A stretch of 56,206 bases of DNA from Longimicrobiales bacterium. GTDB taxonomy: Bacteria; Gemmatimonadota; Gemmatimonadetes; Longimicrobiales; Gaopeijiaceae. Below, one piece after another: positions 1 through 8,433 of this stretch (position 1 is its first letter; each line of letters starts with the position of its first letter). The notes beneath the pieces are model-generated. The model was not told the DNA's origin and made no database searches. It saw only the letters and a program-made list of their open reading frames with translations. The position numbers and the translations under genes are program-made. The stretch covers positions 1 to 56,206 of the forward strand of contig JANQDZ010000059.1 of NCBI GenBank assembly GCA_028278645.1, read 5' to 3'.

Positions 1-467
1 AGGGCTATCCGCGGCCGAGAGGTCTGGTGAGTAGTTACCAGGACTTCGAGGGGAACGGACGACTGATGAACGTCTCAGACCTCACGATCCATTCCGCCGC
101 GCTTTTCTCGGGGAACGCCGGGATCATTGGGACGTCAATCGATTTCGCGACCTTCCTTGAGGGGCTAATGGCAGGCCGCCTCGTCAACCGGGAAACCCTC
201 CGCTGGATGTTGGATACGGAGGATTCCGGTCCATTTGGTCTCGGATTGACCTTCAAGAATACTCCCTTCGGGGAAGCAGTTGGACACAGCGGAGCCGACA
301 CAGGGGTACTGAGCGAGGTGCGCTTCTGGCCGGAAGGGTCTGTCACAATGGTCCTCCTCAGCAACGGTGGGGACTCTGGACTTCCAGAAAAGCTATTTCT
401 CGAACTCTGGGAAGAGTTGATGAGTGTGGTTTGGGGAGAAGCCGATACGAGGTCGGGATCGGCCTGA
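1..467 (+). CDS. Serine hydrolase, beta-lactamase family (3' end only)
   Basis: This is the C-terminal ~155 residues of a beta-lactamase / D-alanyl-D-alanine carboxypeptidase-like serine hydrolase. The reading frame is open to the left edge of the window, so the gene starts upstream and the GTG at position 27 is probably internal. The visible part has the family's late hallmarks: a YxxxFEGNG-type stretch after the domain core, and GHSGADTG near residue 93 from that GTG. The latter sits where the family's HxG/KTG beta-strand motif falls. The SxxK and YxN motifs would lie outside the window, so activity cannot be judged. It faces away from the minus-strand genes that follow. Family assignment is fairly sure; substrate is unknown. 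Confidence 0.75.
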   Translation, partial: GYPRPRGLVSSYQDFEGNGRLMNVSDLTIHSAALFSGNAGIIGTSIDFATFLEGLMAGRLVNRETLRWMLDTEDSGPFGLGLTFKNTPFGEAVGHSGADTGVLSEVRFWPEGSVTMVLLSNGGDSGLPEKLFLELWEELMSVVWGEADTRSGSA

Positions 468-1178
468 TCACACCTCTCATTCTTGAGGTGAGGGGGGCTG
501 AAGTCACGCCGACTTCCGGTACTGGTTTGGTCGGGGCGCAGCGGGGCTGTCAGAAAGGGGCCCGTACATGTTGGGGGTACTCCGGAGGTCGTGGTTTCGG
601 CACAACCCCTTTGTTCCTATTGATCCGCCGTGGTCTGCAATCCTGCTGGAGGTTTTTTGCAGTGCTCTCTGGCCCAGGATGAGGACCTTTCAGAGTCTGC
701 AGCCTCAAAAACGCTGGGTTTAGTCGGATCGCTTCTTCGGGGGAGGTCAGCGATAGGGAGGTTGCATGCGGAAGGAAGGCTCACCCGGCTTGCCTCAGCG
801 ATTGACCCAGGGTGACCGTGCTCCGCGCCTGAGACTCCCACTCAGACACCGCCACAGAGAAGCTTGGCCGTGGATCGTTGCAGATCTCGTCGGCTCTTTG
901 GTCCTTTCGAGACCGGGCTACTTCTGAGGAGAAGAGGAGATCGGGGGCTTCCAGGACTCCCTCTTCCACTCCGCTGCCAAGATCCCCAGTATGTCCCGCA
1001 ACCCTGTCCCTCTTTGATCATCTTCCTACCATCCGAGGAGAGGGGGTCGGTTGTCAACCGGGATTAGATTGGGGGTGGACTGCCTCGCCTTTTTCTCAGA
1101 CGTCCCTGGGTCGGGGGCGGCGATGAATAACCGATGGCTACGGCCAACCTTGGGCCGGCCCCGGAGCGCTCTCGGGGT
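468..1178. other. Long spacer without a recognisable gene
   Basis: About 710 bases lie between the serine hydrolase fragment and the beta-propeller lipoprotein gene. Only short overlapping frames occur on both strands, and none has a believable start or family motif. A plus-strand stretch near 798-932 reads as a plausible short membrane segment ending at a TGA, but it has no start. I read the region as eroded intergenic DNA. Confidence 0.5.
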
Positions 1179-2102
1179 TCATTCCCTTCCCTCACCGATT
1201 ACCGTGGCATCGACCCAGTAGGGCTGGGAGTCCCCTTCCCGAGTGCTGATGAAAAAGAGAAACCGCCCGTCTTCTGTTACGATTGGGCAAAGTTCGTGCG
1301 AAGGGGAATTTAGCGGCTCCAGTGGCCGCGCTGTGGTCCAAGATCCGTCCGTTTCACGAAAACTCACCAAGAGATCAGCATAGGGCGAAACGGTGTAGTT
1401 GACACGAGAGAAAAGTAGGTAGCTTTCGTCAGGCGCAATAAAGGGTGTGAGCTCTTTGACCTCTACAGAAGGATCATTGATCACTTCACCCATCGGAGTC
1501 GGATCTGAGTATCCGTCGGCTGTCTTCTTAGCGAAGAAAATGTCACCCACATCTCCGGTCTCATCCAACCATCCAAAATAGAGTGTTCCCGCGTCGGATA
1601 TTGAAAATTGCCAATGCATGTTGTGGCGGTTGATGCTCGGCGGAAGGGGCTCAGGATTTGACCACCCCTTCCCAACTCGATCCACGTACCAAATGCTCTC
1701 TTGGATCCTTTTTTCAACTCCTGCAGGGCTCCGGTTCTCGGTGAAGAATAAGCGATCTCCGGTCGGGCCAAAGAACGGGTTGTCCGAACCGTTTGAACTT
1801 CCGAAGGCTACCGTCCGGGGTTCAGTCCAACGCCCGCCGATCTGTTTGGAGGTGAAAAGGTCTCTCATGTCGGCACCCATCTGTTTCCAGAACACCTCCG
1901 ATCCGTCCGGGGAGAATACCATAGAGCTGTGGAGTTCCCCTTGAATGATACCGGGGGAAAAACGTTGTGGCGACCGGCCAGGTTTGGGTTGGCCTAAGTA
2001 CTCTCCTGACAAGTCTGAGAAGGGTGGGTCATCTTCGGGAGAGGTTGTTCCCCGCCCGCAGGAAAGCACGACGCAAGCCAGAAAGATCGCTAAGAACCTC
2101 AT
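1179..2102 (-). CDS. Lipoprotein with PD40-type beta-propeller repeats
   Basis: About 307 residues. The N-terminus is a lipoprotein signal (MRFLAIFLACVVLSCG) with Cys as the likely lipidated residue. The ATG at 2102 is chosen because a GGAGAA Shine-Dalgarno lies about 7 bases upstream; a start 8 codons earlier would bury it. The body repeats the pattern 'F-S-P-D-G-x-x-V-F', 'F-x-G-P-T-G-D-R-L-F-F', 'I-S-D-A-G-T-L-Y-F', 'I-A-P-D-E-S-Y-L-L-F' and 'V-T-E-D-G-R-F-L-F-F'. Those are PD40/TolB-like propeller blades, roughly five or six of them. Such proteins are usually periplasmic or surface scaffolds. No enzymatic motif is visible. The gene stands alone, with 580 bases of spacer upstream. Confidence 0.7.
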   Translation of the reverse strand: MRFLAIFLACVVLSCGRGTTSPEDDPPFSDLSGEYLGQPKPGRSPQRFSPGIIQGELHSSMVFSPDGSEVFWKQMGADMRDLFTSKQIGGRWTEPRTVAFGSSNGSDNPFFGPTGDRLFFTENRSPAGVEKRIQESIWYVDRVGKGWSNPEPLPPSINRHNMHWQFSISDAGTLYFGWLDETGDVGDIFFAKKTADGYSDPTPMGEVINDPSVEVKELTPFIAPDESYLLFSRVNYTVSPYADLLVSFRETDGSWTTARPLEPLNSPSHELCPIVTEDGRFLFFISTREGDSQPYWVDATVIGEGRE

Positions 2103-2683
2103 TATCTTTTTCTCCAAGCCGGGCACCAGGCATTTGGCTCTTCCGGGTCACACTGGCCTGCGAGGTCGACCGCCATTTTCTCGGGCCCGCGATCAAAATG
2201 TCATTGGGGGGCCGAACCAACGCCGAACATCTCACACCGATTTCTAGAACGGTTTAGGGTCTCCGGCCTACCATTGGGAGGTTTCCGCTAGATCGACGTG
2301 GCGCCGGTTTCTCTGGGAACACGGTTCGGTTACCGGCCCTGAAGGGATCGTTTTCCGAGAGGAGCGGCTGGGTCCGGTCCTCACAAGCGCATCCGACGAA
2401 TGAAGGACCCGTCGTTCAGCCAGGTCCTGCCCCGTCTCGGCGGCTGCTTCGGCCGCTTCTGGCCCTGCCTCCGCCAGATCCGTTCCACTCGCCTACGGTT
2501 CACCCGGCATCCATACCTCCCTGGTCTGCCTTCGATTGGCCAATACCTACGGCTCGGTCCGGTCTCGTTTCAGTGCGTCAGGTCAGGTGTCCTCATAGTC
2601 CCACGGGCAACGGATATCGACGCCATTCCCACCCTTCCCATTCTCCGGCTCCCACTTCGGCTGTACCTGAGCTTGCCGTGCTC
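2103..2683. other. Spacer holding an insertion-sequence remnant
   Basis: This 580-base stretch separates two minus-strand genes. Apart from the IS3-type transposase fragment at 2381-2516 I see no intact gene. The rest gives only short unrelated frames. Confidence 0.5.
2381..2516 (-). pseudogene. IS3-family transposase (OrfB) fragment
   Basis: Read on the minus strand, this piece encodes VNRRRVERIWRRQG, then PKQPPRRGRTWLNDGSFIR, and ends at a TGA at 2381-2383. That matches the conserved segment of IS3-family OrfB (IS407-like groups), normally '...VNHKRVERIWRREGLKVPQ...RLWLNDGSCIR', which lies just before the DDE domain. About 45 residues remain. The preceding 'RYGYRR' region is shortened to RYG, and the catalytic core downstream is frameshifted and lost. 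No terminal inverted repeats were found. This is a dead relic, recognised by eye from family knowledge. Confidence 0.6.
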
Positions 2684-3775
2684 TTATCCTCCGTTCCCCC
2701 CGGCAGAGACCAAACGCTCCAGTAGACCCTCATACTCCTTCCATGAGACAGGCTTCTCAGGGGGGCCATACCAACCGGCGAAGACTTGATGGGCAACCAC
2801 CATCTCCATCTTTGGGAGGACGGTGAGGTACTGTCCGTATGCACCTCGGTACGTGAAGGCCCCAGCGAACGGTCCGTCGGTGGCGGGATCTTCCCAGGTC
2901 CACCAGTAGTAACCGAAGCCAACAAGTCCTTCCCTCAAGGACTCAGGGTGGAGTTGCCTCCGAGGAGTTCTGATTCTTGTGACCCGATCAACCCAACCGA
3001 CGGGAAGAACCTGTTGGCCTTCCCACTGACCATCCTGCAGCATTAGCTGGCCAATGCGAGCAACGTCCCGGGTGGAGAGATAGACCTCATACTTTGGGAA
3101 GCCGGATCTCGTGGGGTCTCCATCCTTCTTGTGTCTTTTCCATCTGAAGTCTTGGAAACCTATAGGTCCGCCAAGGTCTTCGTGCAAAGCTTGGTAGAAA
3201 CCCCTTCCGGTAAGGAGTTCGAATACGCCGCAGGCGGCGAGTGACCCCCACGAATGGAGAGAAAAACGGGTCCCCGGCGTCACCGACCCCCGTGGGGGAT
3301 GGTCCGGTGAGTCCCAAAGGAAGACGGATGGATGGTACACACCGGAACGCCCGCTCAACAAGTCCCCTACCGTGGCCGTCTTTTCAAGGGCCAACAGCCC
3401 CGCACGATCATCGATCCCCAATGACCCGATGGTTTGCCCGAGGTTGATGGATCCCTCGGAAACGGGCGTACCGAACAGCAGAGCGAGAATCGCGGTTCTG
3501 GCTTCCCCAAGGTACCCCCTGGCGGTGATGTCCCCATATTCGAAAAGGACCTTCCCGCCCACCAGGACAATGAGGCCGGTGGTGCCGAGAGTCTCCAGGA
3601 GGGCGCTTAGGTCCGCGAGGGTGGCTTCCTCGAATCCGATCTCAGTCGGGTGATGCCATCGGTCCAGACGGTCTCCTGGTAAAGGGTTAAGCGCAGGAAT
3701 ACCCTTGACCAGCGCTGACGAAACGAGCCCCGCGGCGAGAAGAGCAAAGAGCAAGGTGGGTTTCTTTGGTTTCAT
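2684..3775 (-). CDS. Beta-lactamase-fold protein with degenerate active site
   Basis: A 363-residue exported protein (N-terminal hydrophobic segment, residues 7-24) of the class C beta-lactamase / serine hydrolase family. ATVGDLLSGRSGVYHP (134-149), PGTRFSLHSW (167-176) and the RGAYGQY segment fit that family. The positions usually occupied by catalytic residues look changed. Where SVRKS (SxxK) is expected there is EARTA at residues 91-95. Where YxN is expected there is Leu173-His-Ser175. If the alignment holds, acylation chemistry is lost. The start has a GGAGGG site directly upstream. It is the last gene of a minus-strand set with an ADOP permease and a SUMF1-like protein, 61 bases from the permease. 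A binding or scaffolding role is inferred. Confidence 0.7.
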   Translation of the reverse strand: MKPKKPTLLFALLAAGLVSSALVKGIPALNPLPGDRLDRWHHPTEIGFEEATLADLSALLETLGTTGLIVLVGGKVLFEYGDITARGYLGEARTAILALLFGTPVSEGSINLGQTIGSLGIDDRAGLLALEKTATVGDLLSGRSGVYHPSVFLWDSPDHPPRGSVTPGTRFSLHSWGSLAACGVFELLTGRGFYQALHEDLGGPIGFQDFRWKRHKKDGDPTRSGFPKYEVYLSTRDVARIGQLMLQDGQWEGQQVLPVGWVDRVTRIRTPRRQLHPESLREGLVGFGYYWWTWEDPATDGPFAGAFTYRGAYGQYLTVLPKMEMVVAHQVFAGWYGPPEKPVSWKEYEGLLERLVSAGGNGG

Positions 3776-3836
3776 CTACCCTCCATCGCTAGTTAAACTA
3801 GGGTCCGTGAAATGAGCCACAGTCGCGGCTCCGGGT

Positions 3837-6275
3837 TCAGTTCTCCTTAAGAACCTGGACCGGATCCATTAGAATGGCTCGCCGGGCTGGTATGTTGGAT
3901 ACGACGGCACCGATCGTGAGAAAAAGGCCGGCTATCATCCCAAGTAGGGACGGATCGATGGGATCGGCGCCGTAGAGGAAGCTCCGGATCAGAGAACAGG
4001 CGACGACAGCCAACGGAATGCCCAGTCCGAGCCCGACGACCACCGGAATCAATCCAGACTTGATGATGGAAGCCCGGACCTTCGCGGGTGGTGCTCCCAG
4101 GGCTCCGCGGATGGCGTATTCCTTCCATCGCTGAGCCACTGAGATGGAGAGGCCCCCCACCAGCCCGACGGAGGCCAGGAACAATCCGATAAAGCCCAAT
4201 CCGCCGGCGAACGCAGCTGCAAACCGACGAGGGAGGAGATGGGCACCAATGAGTTGAGCATAGTGTGCGTTGATGGTAAGAGGGATATCAGCATCCAGCA
4301 CCCTCACGAACTCACCAACCTCTCGCTGGCTCAGGCCGCAGTCGTCAGTCGCCCTCAAGATGAGGGAAGCCGTCGGGTTGAAGTATTGGGCTCTGGGGAG
4401 GTAGACGGCAGCGAGGGGGGATTCACCAAGCGAAATGTACTTCCCGTTTTGGGCCACTCCGATGACCTCGAAAACCGAGTCCCCTTGACGGAGACTCTGG
4501 CCGATGACTCCCCCCCTGGGCCAGAGGATGCTGGCGACTGTTTGATTGACGATGGCCACCGGCGCGGAGTTCGGACCATCACCTGAAGTGAACTCACGTC
4601 CCTCCAGGATCCGGATTCCCAATGTCTCGAAGAACCCGGGGGACACGCCTAAAATCCCCGCTTGGACTCCACCGGACCTCTGAGTTGAAGCGAAACTCTC
4701 CGCCCGTTCAGGAGGTGAGACGAGGGGGAGGAAATCTGCGAGGGCAGCCGACGCGACCTCTGGATGGCGCCGACTCAAGTCCAGGAGTCGATCGAAGAAT
4801 ACCTTCCCCTCCTCCCCTCCGTATTCCTGGATTCCCAAGTCAATTGTGGCCACTTGAACTCCGGTTGGCACAAAGCCCAGGTCGATCGAGCTGGCTCTTT
4901 CCAAAGCCGTGGCCAGGGACCCGCTTCCGGTGAGGAGGACAACAGCACCTGCTACCTGGGTAGCGACCAGCAGTTTCCGGACCGTTGTCCCCATTCCCCT
5001 CTGGAGGCGTCTGTGTTTTAGAAAGGGATTATCCCCGCCGCGGATGAGAAGGAAACCCGGGCCCAGACCGACGATCAGACCCGAGAAGAGGGTCACCATC
5101 AGGGATAGTGCAAGGACTCTCAGATCCGGTGTGAAGTTCCCGATGAGAGGGATCCCTACAGGGAACTCCACCTTCCCCAGGGCCTGGGTCCCCAAAACCG
5201 CGAGACAAGTCCCACACAACCAGCTTAGAAAGAAAAGGAGGATACTCTCAATGAGGATGTGGAAAAAAACCCGCCGCCTGCTTCCTCCCACCGCCATCCG
5301 TATCGCCATTTCGCCAGCCCTACCGAGTGTTCTGGAAAGCAGGAATCCAGCCGTGTTTGAGCAACTGACGAGGAGGATGGCCGCTGAGAGGGCGAGCAAA
5401 AAACCCAAATAGATGGATACGGGCCCTCTGAATTCTTCGAAACTTCGCTCCTGAGGTTCGACGATGAGGACCTCTGAAGCCCAGTCAACCGGGTTGGTTT
5501 GTCGTAGGGTCGCGACCGTCCGTCCGGCCGCCGCCCGGACCGTTTCAAGCGATGCTCCGTGGGATAGACGACCGATCGCGAGCACTTCGGGCTCCTTCGA
5601 CCCGCTGCTGGCGGTCGGCCCTTGTTCGTCGAGGCGGATCCAGAGGCTGATTCTGTAAAGCGGGAGATGGCCGTTAAATCCTTCTTCGGCGACCCCAATG
5701 ATCGTGAAACTCCTTCGGTTTAAGGAGATCGATCTACCAAGGACTGAGCGGTCCCCGCGGAAACGGGTCCTCCAGAGCCGATGGCTCAGGACCACGGACC
5801 CGGACGGGAGAGCGCCTTGGCTGAAACCGGGATCGAACAGGAGTCCAGCCGCCGGCTTTGTGCCCAGGACAGAGAAGTACTGGTCAGACACGGCCATGGC
5901 AGCGACGATCTCGGGCTTCCCCCCGGAGGAAGCTGATAGGCCTACCTTCGAAAGCGTTGCTGCGGCGATTGCCTCCAACCCGGTGTCCGTTCCCTGAAGA
6001 GCAGAAAAGGCCTCCAGCGGCATTGGACGGCCAGACCTCCCCGATCGGTCACCCACCCTCAGAGCCACTAGGTCTTTCGGTTTCTGGACCCCGGGAAGGG
6101 GGCGGACCAGGACGGAATCGGCAATACTCACTGCCGCCGTCGCTGACCCAATTCCAATCCCGAGGGTCACAACGCTGGTGGCCACAAAAACAGGGGACCG
6201 GCTCCAGGATCTAAGGACCGACGAAATGTCTTGAAGAATCGCAACAACCAAAACGGGCCTATCCAATCTGACCAA
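3837..6275 (-). CDS. ADOP/MacB-type ABC permease protein
   Basis: An 812-residue inner-membrane protein with the duplicated FtsX/MacB arrangement. It has an N-terminal transmembrane helix (residues ~28-50, ...TLGIGIGSATAAVSI), a periplasmic MacB_PCD-like domain and three helices near 285-420. A second helix-plus-domain unit follows, and a final three-helix bundle ends in PARRAILMDPVQVLKEN. This is the acidobacterial duplicated orphan permease layout. The start is a TTG at 6275 with a strong GGGGGAGAA Shine-Dalgarno. Unlike the two other ADOPs here it lacks the short cytoplasmic N-terminal domain. No ATP-binding subunit is encoded nearby. The gene lies 42 bases behind the SUMF1-like gene, so it is likely co-transcribed. 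The cargo is unknown. Confidence 0.85.
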   Translation of the reverse strand: MVRLDRPVLVVAILQDISSVLRSWSRSPVFVATSVVTLGIGIGSATAAVSIADSVLVRPLPGVQKPKDLVALRVGDRSGRSGRPMPLEAFSALQGTDTGLEAIAAATLSKVGLSASSGGKPEIVAAMAVSDQYFSVLGTKPAAGLLFDPGFSQGALPSGSVVLSHRLWRTRFRGDRSVLGRSISLNRRSFTIIGVAEEGFNGHLPLYRISLWIRLDEQGPTASSGSKEPEVLAIGRLSHGASLETVRAAAGRTVATLRQTNPVDWASEVLIVEPQERSFEEFRGPVSIYLGFLLALSAAILLVSCSNTAGFLLSRTLGRAGEMAIRMAVGGSRRRVFFHILIESILLFFLSWLCGTCLAVLGTQALGKVEFPVGIPLIGNFTPDLRVLALSLMVTLFSGLIVGLGPGFLLIRGGDNPFLKHRRLQRGMGTTVRKLLVATQVAGAVVLLTGSGSLATALERASSIDLGFVPTGVQVATIDLGIQEYGGEEGKVFFDRLLDLSRRHPEVASAALADFLPLVSPPERAESFASTQRSGGVQAGILGVSPGFFETLGIRILEGREFTSGDGPNSAPVAIVNQTVASILWPRGGVIGQSLRQGDSVFEVIGVAQNGKYISLGESPLAAVYLPRAQYFNPTASLILRATDDCGLSQREVGEFVRVLDADIPLTINAHYAQLIGAHLLPRRFAAAFAGGLGFIGLFLASVGLVGGLSISVAQRWKEYAIRGALGAPPAKVRASIIKSGLIPVVVGLGLGIPLAVVACSLIRSFLYGADPIDPSLLGMIAGLFLTIGAVVSNIPARRAILMDPVQVLKEN

Positions 6276-6317
6276 GTTTAATTCTCCCCCGGTCCAGCCT
6301 CACGCCGGGCCCCGGGT

Positions 6318-7418
6318 TCAGGCCCCCGGGTGTCCGCTCGGATTTGATCTCGCCAACCTGAAACCACTTGCATTGCACCGGTTGTTGGCTTGCCAGGAGA
6401 GCCGCTTCGTAGCTCGCATCTCCTCGGCGTCCCCACCCCAACGCCCTCCACGAACCACACGGCCTCTTCCATCGGACTGGATCGGGTTGACTCTTTCCAG
6501 TTCTGGGTATGGAGAAAAGGTATCGTGTACCCACTCCCAGGCGTTTCCGGCCATGTCGAACAAGCCCAAGGCGTTGGCGGGAAACGCACCAACGGGAGTC
6601 GGTCCCGCCCGTTCCGGCCCGGGTATGAGGTAAGAATACTCCCCCGATGCTGCGTCGAAGGATGCGGTCCTAGCGCTTGCCGTTTCTAGTCCGTTCCCGA
6701 AGCGGACCTCATTCCCCCCCTCGCGGGCGGAAAACTCCCATTCAGCTTCCGTCGGGAGTCGGTAACCCATCACCGAGGTGATGTCGGAGGTCGGCCTCCC
6801 AGTGGAGTCAAGCAGGGCACCGGCCCCGACGTCGTACGCTTCCGGTAGGCCTTCGATTCTACTCAGCCAGTTCACGTAGTGTGCGGCATCTTCCCAAGAA
6901 AGGCAGACTGCCGGATGGAGGTCTTCCAGATCGAAACCAGGGGCCTTCCATGAGAGATTCTCGTCGAACCCAAAACGCCCCGCCGACCGATCCCACCAGT
7001 TGCAGCCGCCAAAGAGGAGCGTCTCATCCACTAGGGCCCGCCGAGCTTGGAAGGAAAGGCCCTCCCCCCTGGCGGCCAGTTGAAGGAGGCTGTCTTGGGC
7101 CTGCCGGTTCACGGGCAATTCGGCGGAGGTTGTATACCCGGTCTCTGTGACGAACCGGCGGAACTGCGAAACGGTCACCTCATGCTTGGCGATCCAAAAG
7201 CCGGTCAACTGGACCGAATGCGTCGGTTGCTCCTCCTCGCCCCCCTCTCCCTTGGTATCTCCCATCAGGAAAGATCCGCCGTTGACGTACACCAACTCTG
7301 TTCCGTCCGCGGCAAGCTGGCCCTGGCCGAATGTCTGACCAGGAAGGCAGGTCATCCAACAGACCAACCAAAGCAGGGTGGATATGAGGTCTGAAGGGAT
7401 CGTTCGGCACGCCGTCAT
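6318..7418 (-). CDS. Exported SUMF1 (formylglycine-generating enzyme-like) protein
   Basis: 366 residues with an N-terminal signal segment (to about residue 32, ...GQTFGQG). A SUMF1/FGE-sulfatase fold follows: VYVNGGSFLMGD near 44-55, FWIAKHEVTVSQF near 73-85, GYRLPTEAEWEFSAR near 218-232, GLFDMAGNAWEWVHD near 287-301, and RVVRGGRWGG near 321. Copper-dependent formylglycine enzymes need two Cys shortly after that last RGGSW motif. Here the stretch reads WGGDAEEMRATKR, with none. The protein is therefore probably not a sulfatase activator but one of the many binding or non-canonical SUMF1 proteins. A GGAGGAG site precedes the start. It is first gene after the operator-bearing promoter and likely leads a transcript with the permease and the lactamase-fold gene. 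Confidence 0.8.
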   Translation of the reverse strand: MTACRTIPSDLISTLLWLVCWMTCLPGQTFGQGQLAADGTELVYVNGGSFLMGDTKGEGGEEEQPTHSVQLTGFWIAKHEVTVSQFRRFVTETGYTTSAELPVNRQAQDSLLQLAARGEGLSFQARRALVDETLLFGGCNWWDRSAGRFGFDENLSWKAPGFDLEDLHPAVCLSWEDAAHYVNWLSRIEGLPEAYDVGAGALLDSTGRPTSDITSVMGYRLPTEAEWEFSAREGGNEVRFGNGLETASARTASFDAASGEYSYLIPGPERAGPTPVGAFPANALGLFDMAGNAWEWVHDTFSPYPELERVNPIQSDGRGRVVRGGRWGGDAEEMRATKRLSWQANNRCNASGFRLARSNPSGHPGA

Positions 7419-7482
7419 TTCGTCTCCTCCAAGTCGGGTCGCTGTGGGTCTTGTCTAGTTCTAGGCTAAGCGTAGATCTTCG

Positions 7483-7513
7483 ATATATAGACACTCTATA
7501 TATAAGTTGTCAA
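7483..7513 (-). promoter_or_regulatory. Sigma-70-like promoter overlaid by a perfect inverted repeat
   Basis: Read on the minus strand: -35 TTGACA (7513-7508), an 18-base spacer, and -10 TATATA (7489-7484), placing transcription start near 7477, about 60 bases before the SUMF1-like start codon. An exact 8-base inverted repeat with a 5-base spacer, ATATATAG / CTATATAT at 7483-7490 and 7496-7503, covers the -10 box and much of the spacer. Its position suits a repressor, and the PadR gene just upstream is the obvious candidate. PadR binding itself is inferred. Confidence 0.7.
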
Positions 7514-7556
7514 TAGAATCCTGCGGGCTCGGTGCTGGTTGCCAGGCCGGTTGACC

Positions 7557-7916
7557 TTAGGGGCGCGAATCGGTGGGTTCAGGCCCTGTGTTTTCCAAGA
7601 GTCCTGCCGCGATTCCCTGCCGGACCAATGTGGCCCAGGAACTCAACTCTTCCCGGGCGAGGATTCGGCCTTTTGGTGTTATCGAGAAGAAACGACGAGG
7701 TCGGTTGTCCGAGGGGACCCATTGGGGCGGCTCCTCTATTTCTTTGATCAATCCAGCGCCCGTCAGGGCTCTGAGGCAGGGGTATACCGTTCCCAACGAG
7801 GGCTGGATCCGATCTTCCGTTCTCTCCTTGATCACTCGAAGGATCCCATATCCGTGGAGGGGGCCATCCACCAAAGCCAGAAGGATCAGAAGGGAAACTC
7901 GGGTCATCGGGCCCAT
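7557..7916 (-). CDS. PadR-family transcriptional regulator
   Basis: 119 residues, mostly the PadR winged helix: LLILLALVDGPLHGYGIL (residues 9-26), the recognition part SLGTVYPCLRALTGAGLI (40-57), and the wing ending in RRFFSITPKGR. The protein is short, lacking the long dimerising C-terminal helix bundle of classical PadR, as is usual for regulators paired with ADOP permeases. It is transcribed in the same direction as the SUMF1-like/ADOP/lactamase-fold set, 138 bases upstream of it. The gap holds a promoter covered by a perfect palindrome, so local repression is likely. Start at 7916 or 7907 (both ATG) cannot be settled. Confidence 0.88.
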   Translation of the reverse strand: MGPMTRVSLLILLALVDGPLHGYGILRVIKERTEDRIQPSLGTVYPCLRALTGAGLIKEIEEPPQWVPSDNRPRRFFSITPKGRILAREELSSWATLVRQGIAAGLLENTGPEPTDSRP

Positions 7917-8433
7917 CTCTTGGAGTCTGCTGGTGGCGCGACAGTTTCACCAATATCTGAAACGCAGTCGTCCTCTTCCTCTACCAACCCTGCTCCAACA
8001 GGCATCACTTCGACGTTTTGGTATCCTTTCCGAAAACGAGTCTATCCAGACTTCCTGAAGCTGGATTTGGGGCTAGATGGAGGGCCCCGGTGAGGACAAA
8101 GAAGAGGCTCAGGATCGGAGATAAAGTGGGGGGATGACCGCGACGATGGCAGACGCGGCCGAAGCTATGGGCCATAACGCCAGCCTACACCGGAGCTGTT
8201 TTCCTATCCACCGCAAGCCCAGAAGGCCCCGAATCTGAAGTTCGGACTAGACTCGCCTTAAGGACGCGGGCCGGACCTAGATCGAGGAGACTGGTGGCGG
8301 TCTCCTCTCAAGCGGGTAACCTTACCCCGGCCCCTCCCCCGGACTTGAAGCCCCCAAAACGCTTGACACCGTGGAGATCAGTTTCTAATGTGTGCCAGAT
8401 ATTAATTACACTTTGCAGAAAAAATAGAGGACG
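7917..8433. other. Spacer between divergent PadR genes
   Basis: Roughly 515 bases separate the minus-strand PadR gene from the plus-strand PadR gene. The right end carries a good promoter (8363-8391). Elsewhere I see no gene. A minus-strand frame around 8030-8150 gives a short hydrophobic stretch (LSPILSLFFVLTGALHLA), which may be a permease relic, but it has no start and is not called. Confidence 0.5.
8363..8391 (+). promoter_or_regulatory. Sigma-70-like promoter of PadR-ADOP pair 2
   Basis: TTGACA at 8363-8368, a 17-base spacer and TAATGT at 8386-8391. The start codon of the PadR gene lies about 35 bases past the expected transcription start. A loose dyad GTGT...ACAC (8390-8411) straddles the start point and could be an operator, but it is too short to rely on. 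Confidence 0.6.

Noticed and set aside
6318-7418. Annotation as sulfatase-activating formylglycine-generating enzyme
   Set aside because: The two Cys required for copper binding and catalysis are not in the expected place, and no sulfatase is adjacent.
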